Notes under the pieces: model-generated
Told to the model about the DNA's origin: nothing
The model's database searches: none
Seen by the model: the letters and a program-made list of their open reading frames with translations, nothing else
Made by a program: the position numbers and the translations under genes
Part shown: positions 62,259-64,000 of the stretch, one piece after another
How positions within the stretch are numbered: position 1 is the first letter of the stretch
Layout: every line of letters starts with the position of its first letter
Origin: DSNY01 sp964539745
GTDB lineage: Bacteria > Pseudomonadota > Gammaproteobacteria > Burkholderiales > Burkholderiaceae_F
Direction of reading: 5' to 3'
Length of the DNA: 64,000 nt
Assembly (NCBI GenBank): GCA_964539745.1
Contig: CAZIJU010000004.1
Coordinates: 19,796-83,795, forward strand

Positions 62259-63424
62259 TGCCGGCGCTTTCCGTCCGACTGCGGCAGACCGCGCCGATTC
62301 CGCTCGACGCCGGGTTCGACTGCGCGCCCGGCGAGCTGCTCGCGCTGGTGGGGCCCTCCGGCAGCGGCAAGACGACGATCCTGCGCGTGATCGCCGGTCT
62401 GGCGCGTTGCCAGCAGGGCCGGGTGGCAATGGACGGCGACGCGTGGTTCGACAGCCGCCACGGCATCGATGTGCCGCCGCAGCGGCGTCGCGTCGGCTTC
62501 GTGTTCCAGAACTACGCGCTATTCCCGCACCTGTCGTCGCTTGACAACGTGGCGCTGGCCAGCAGCCGGGCGGATGCCGCAGCGCACGCGCGCGAGATCC
62601 TGGCGCGGGTGCGGCTCGATGGCTTGGCGCAGCGCCGGCCGGCGCAGCTCTCCGGCGGCCAGCAGCAGCGCGTGGCCCTGGCGCGGGCGCTGGCGCGCGA
62701 GCCGCAGGTGCTGCTGCTGGACGAGCCGTTCTCGGCCGTCGACCAGGCGGTGCGACTTGATCTGTACCAGGAGCTGGCGGAACTGCGCGCCGGGCTGGCC
62801 ATCCCGATCGTGCTCGTCACGCACGACCTGCAGGAGGCGCAGCGGCTTGCGGACCGCATCGTCGTGCTCGACGCCGGCCGCGTCGTCGCCGCCGGCGCGA
62901 TCGACGAAGTTCTGGCGCAGCCGGCGGTGGCGAAGCTGATGCCGGGCATCGAGGCGGGCTCGGTGCTGCACTGCCGGGTCAGCGGGCATGAGGATCGCTA
63001 CGGGTTGACCCTGCTGGAGGTCGATCGCGGCTGCGTCCTGCGCGTTCCTCGCCTCGACGTTGCGGCGGGCGCGGCGGTGCGGGTGCGCATCCCGGCGCGC
63101 GACGTGGCGCTGGCGCTGTCGCCGCCGGTGGACGTCAGCACACTGAACCGCCTGCCCGGTGAGCTGCTGCGGCTCGATCCGCTCGATGCGACCCACGTCG
63201 ACGCGCAGGTGCGCATCGGCGAGGCGGTGCGCCTGCGCGCGCGCCTGACGCGCGAGTCGGCGGAAAGGCTGGCGCTGGCGCCGGGACTGGCGGTGTGGTG
63301 CCTGATCAAATCGGTGGCACTGGACCGCGCCACGCTGCTGATGACGGTCGAGCGCGCGGTCAGGCCGGACGCCGCCGCTTCCGCGCCGACCACGGACGCC
63401 GGCCGGGGCGAGTCGCCGCATTGA
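62258..63424 (+). CDS. modC: Molybdate ABC transporter ATPase ModC
   Basis: The 388-residue ATPase has Walker A GPSGSGKTT (residues 32-40), signature LSGGQQQR, Walker B LLLLDEPFSAVDQ, VTHDLQEA, and two C-terminal mop/TOBE-like domains (RVPRLDVAAGAAVRVRIPARDVALALS and LRARLTRESAERLALAPG). The last 65 bases overlap modE, encoded on the other strand. The TOBE part may sense molybdate, since the short ModE lacks such a domain. Confidence 0.94.
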   Translation: MPALSVRLRQTAPIPLDAGFDCAPGELLALVGPSGSGKTTILRVIAGLARCQQGRVAMDGDAWFDSRHGIDVPPQRRRVGFVFQNYALFPHLSSLDNVALASSRADAAAHAREILARVRLDGLAQRRPAQLSGGQQQRVALARALAREPQVLLLDEPFSAVDQAVRLDLYQELAELRAGLAIPIVLVTHDLQEAQRLADRIVVLDAGRVVAAGAIDEVLAQPAVAKLMPGIEAGSVLHCRVSGHEDRYGLTLLEVDRGCVLRVPRLDVAAGAAVRVRIPARDVALALSPPVDVSTLNRLPGELLRLDPLDATHVDAQVRIGEAVRLRARLTRESAERLALAPGLAVWCLIKSVALDRATLLMTVERAVRPDAAASAPTTDAGRGESPH

Positions 63425-63749
63425 GCTCGCTGATGGCGGCGCCGGTAGCCGCGGCCGCGGCGCGTTCGGCGGCGCGGTACAGCGCGGCCACGCGCAGCCC
63501 GAAGGGCGTGACCTCGGTCGCGCCGGCCGTGTTGCGGCCAGGCTGGGTGCTGACCACCGGTTCGCGGAACATCTGGTTCATCGTATCGACCAGCTCCCAG
63601 GCGCGCTTGTACGACATTTCCATCGCCCGCGCGGCGGCGGCGATCGAGCGCTCGCGCGCGATGTGCTCGAGCAGCTCGACCTTGCCCGGCCCCAGCCGGC
63701 CCGCATCGAAGTCGATGCGCAGGCTCAGCCGCGGCGGCCGCTTGGCCAT
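63360..63749 (-). CDS. modE: ModE-like regulator, DNA-binding domain only
   Basis: The 129-residue protein has the ModE N-terminal winged helix: VELLEHIARERSIAAAARAMEMSYKRAWELVDTMNQMF then TPFGLRVAALYRAAERAA. E. coli ModE has about 262 residues with two C-terminal mop domains; here these are missing and the tail is ATRPGRRPWSARKRRRPA. It may control modABC and perhaps sense molybdate by another protein. The start overlaps the scpA stop (TGATG). Confidence 0.88.
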   Translation of the reverse strand: MAKRPPRLSLRIDFDAGRLGPGKVELLEHIARERSIAAAARAMEMSYKRAWELVDTMNQMFREPVVSTQPGRNTAGATEVTPFGLRVAALYRAAERAAAAATGAAISELNAATRPGRRPWSARKRRRPA

Positions 63750-64000
63750 CAGCTTGCCGTGTAGGCCAGCCGCACGTAGATCGGCGCGTAGGGGGCCGCC
63801 TGCGTCAGCTCGATCAGGTTCTCGCGGGCCAGCTCGAGCAGCGCAAGGAAATGCACGATCACGATCGGCGGACCTTTCGCCAGCAGTCGCGCGTCGAACA
63901 GATCGCCGAACTCGACGAAGTGCCGGCCCTGCAGCTTGCGCAGCACGATGCTCATGTGCTCGCGCACCGACAGTTCCTCGCGCGCGATGTGATGGTGCGC
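63749..64000 (-). CDS. scpA: Segregation and condensation protein A (partial, 5' end outside window)
   Basis: The visible 83 codons, HHHIAREELSVREHMSIVLRKL and VHFLALLELARENLIELTQAAPYAPIYVRLAY, are the C-terminal end of ScpA, the kleisin that binds Smc. The frame is open to the window edge. It overlaps modE by one base. In most genomes scpA precedes scpB; here modE follows it, so scpB is elsewhere or upstream. Confidence 0.88.
   Translation of the reverse strand, partial: AHHHIAREELSVREHMSIVLRKLQGRHFVEFGDLFDARLLAKGPPIVIVHFLALLELARENLIELTQAAPYAPIYVRLAYTAS

Overview
The window is high-GC bacterial DNA with almost no spare sequence, and its gene content and order point to a betaproteobacterium, most likely in or near the Burkholderiales. 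The supporting signs are the hrcA-nadK-recN, fur/bamE-dapB and hemH-grpE-dnaK-dnaJ neighbourhoods, a zapA-6S RNA block, a small Trp-rich protein gene of the type found in that class, and a sigma-32 rather than CIRCE promoter at grpE. I cannot assign genus or species.

Layout. 1-3.9 kb: an export-type ABC transporter (ATPase plus FtsX-like permease) with a CrtC/AttH-like secreted protein cut by the window edge. 4-14 kb: housekeeping genes for threonine deamination (ilvA), mismatch repair and tRNA modification (mutL, an MFS pump, miaA), a DedA membrane protein, cell-wall amidase (amiC), tsaE, queG and an AEC carrier. 14-17.5 kb: tRNA-Thr(CGT) with a good promoter, a small lipoprotein, an epimerase-like protein divergent from a ferredoxin-type reductase, and a frameshifted paiB relic. 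17.6-22.8 kb: a branched-chain amino acid ABC transporter (livJ, livH, livM, livG, livF) in which the 5' end of livF has been tandemly triplicated. 23-27 kb: dadA, a cytochrome c, the Trp-rich protein, ilvD and lgt. 28-31.7 kb: a Bug/TctC binding protein, a crotonase and a malonyl-CoA synthetase-like ligase. 32-36 kb: a Cys/Met-metabolism PLP enzyme, a Crp/Fnr regulator, a TauE/SafE permease, an EVE-domain protein, 6S RNA, zapA and a short coiled-coil partner.

36-45.3 kb is a vitamin B12/iron block: a cobalamin riboswitch, btuB, btuC, btuD, a ParA-like ATPase and a DinB-like protein, facing btuF, exbD, exbB, dapB and bamE, with fur divergent from bamE. Together these give outer-membrane B12 uptake (BtuB), TonB-system energy (ExbBD), periplasmic capture (BtuF) and inner-membrane import (BtuCD). 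45.4-58.8 kb holds recN, nadK, hrcA, a DUF5666/DUF6502 pair, hemH, two related small membrane proteins, and the RpoH-driven grpE-dnaK-dnaJ set. 59-64 kb holds a Mut7-C protein that seems to lack its first strand, a second TauE permease, the molybdate transporter modABC with a short ModE, and the 3' part of scpA.

The most unusual features are small rearrangements rather than a new multi-gene system: the triplicated livF leader with in-frame coupled mini-ORFs, a 118-bp tandem duplication that includes the last codons of dnaJ, a cluster of about 72-bp elements with terminal inverted repeats between recN and nadK, the paiB relic and the shortened Mut7-C gene. I found no CRISPR array, prophage, transposase or rRNA.
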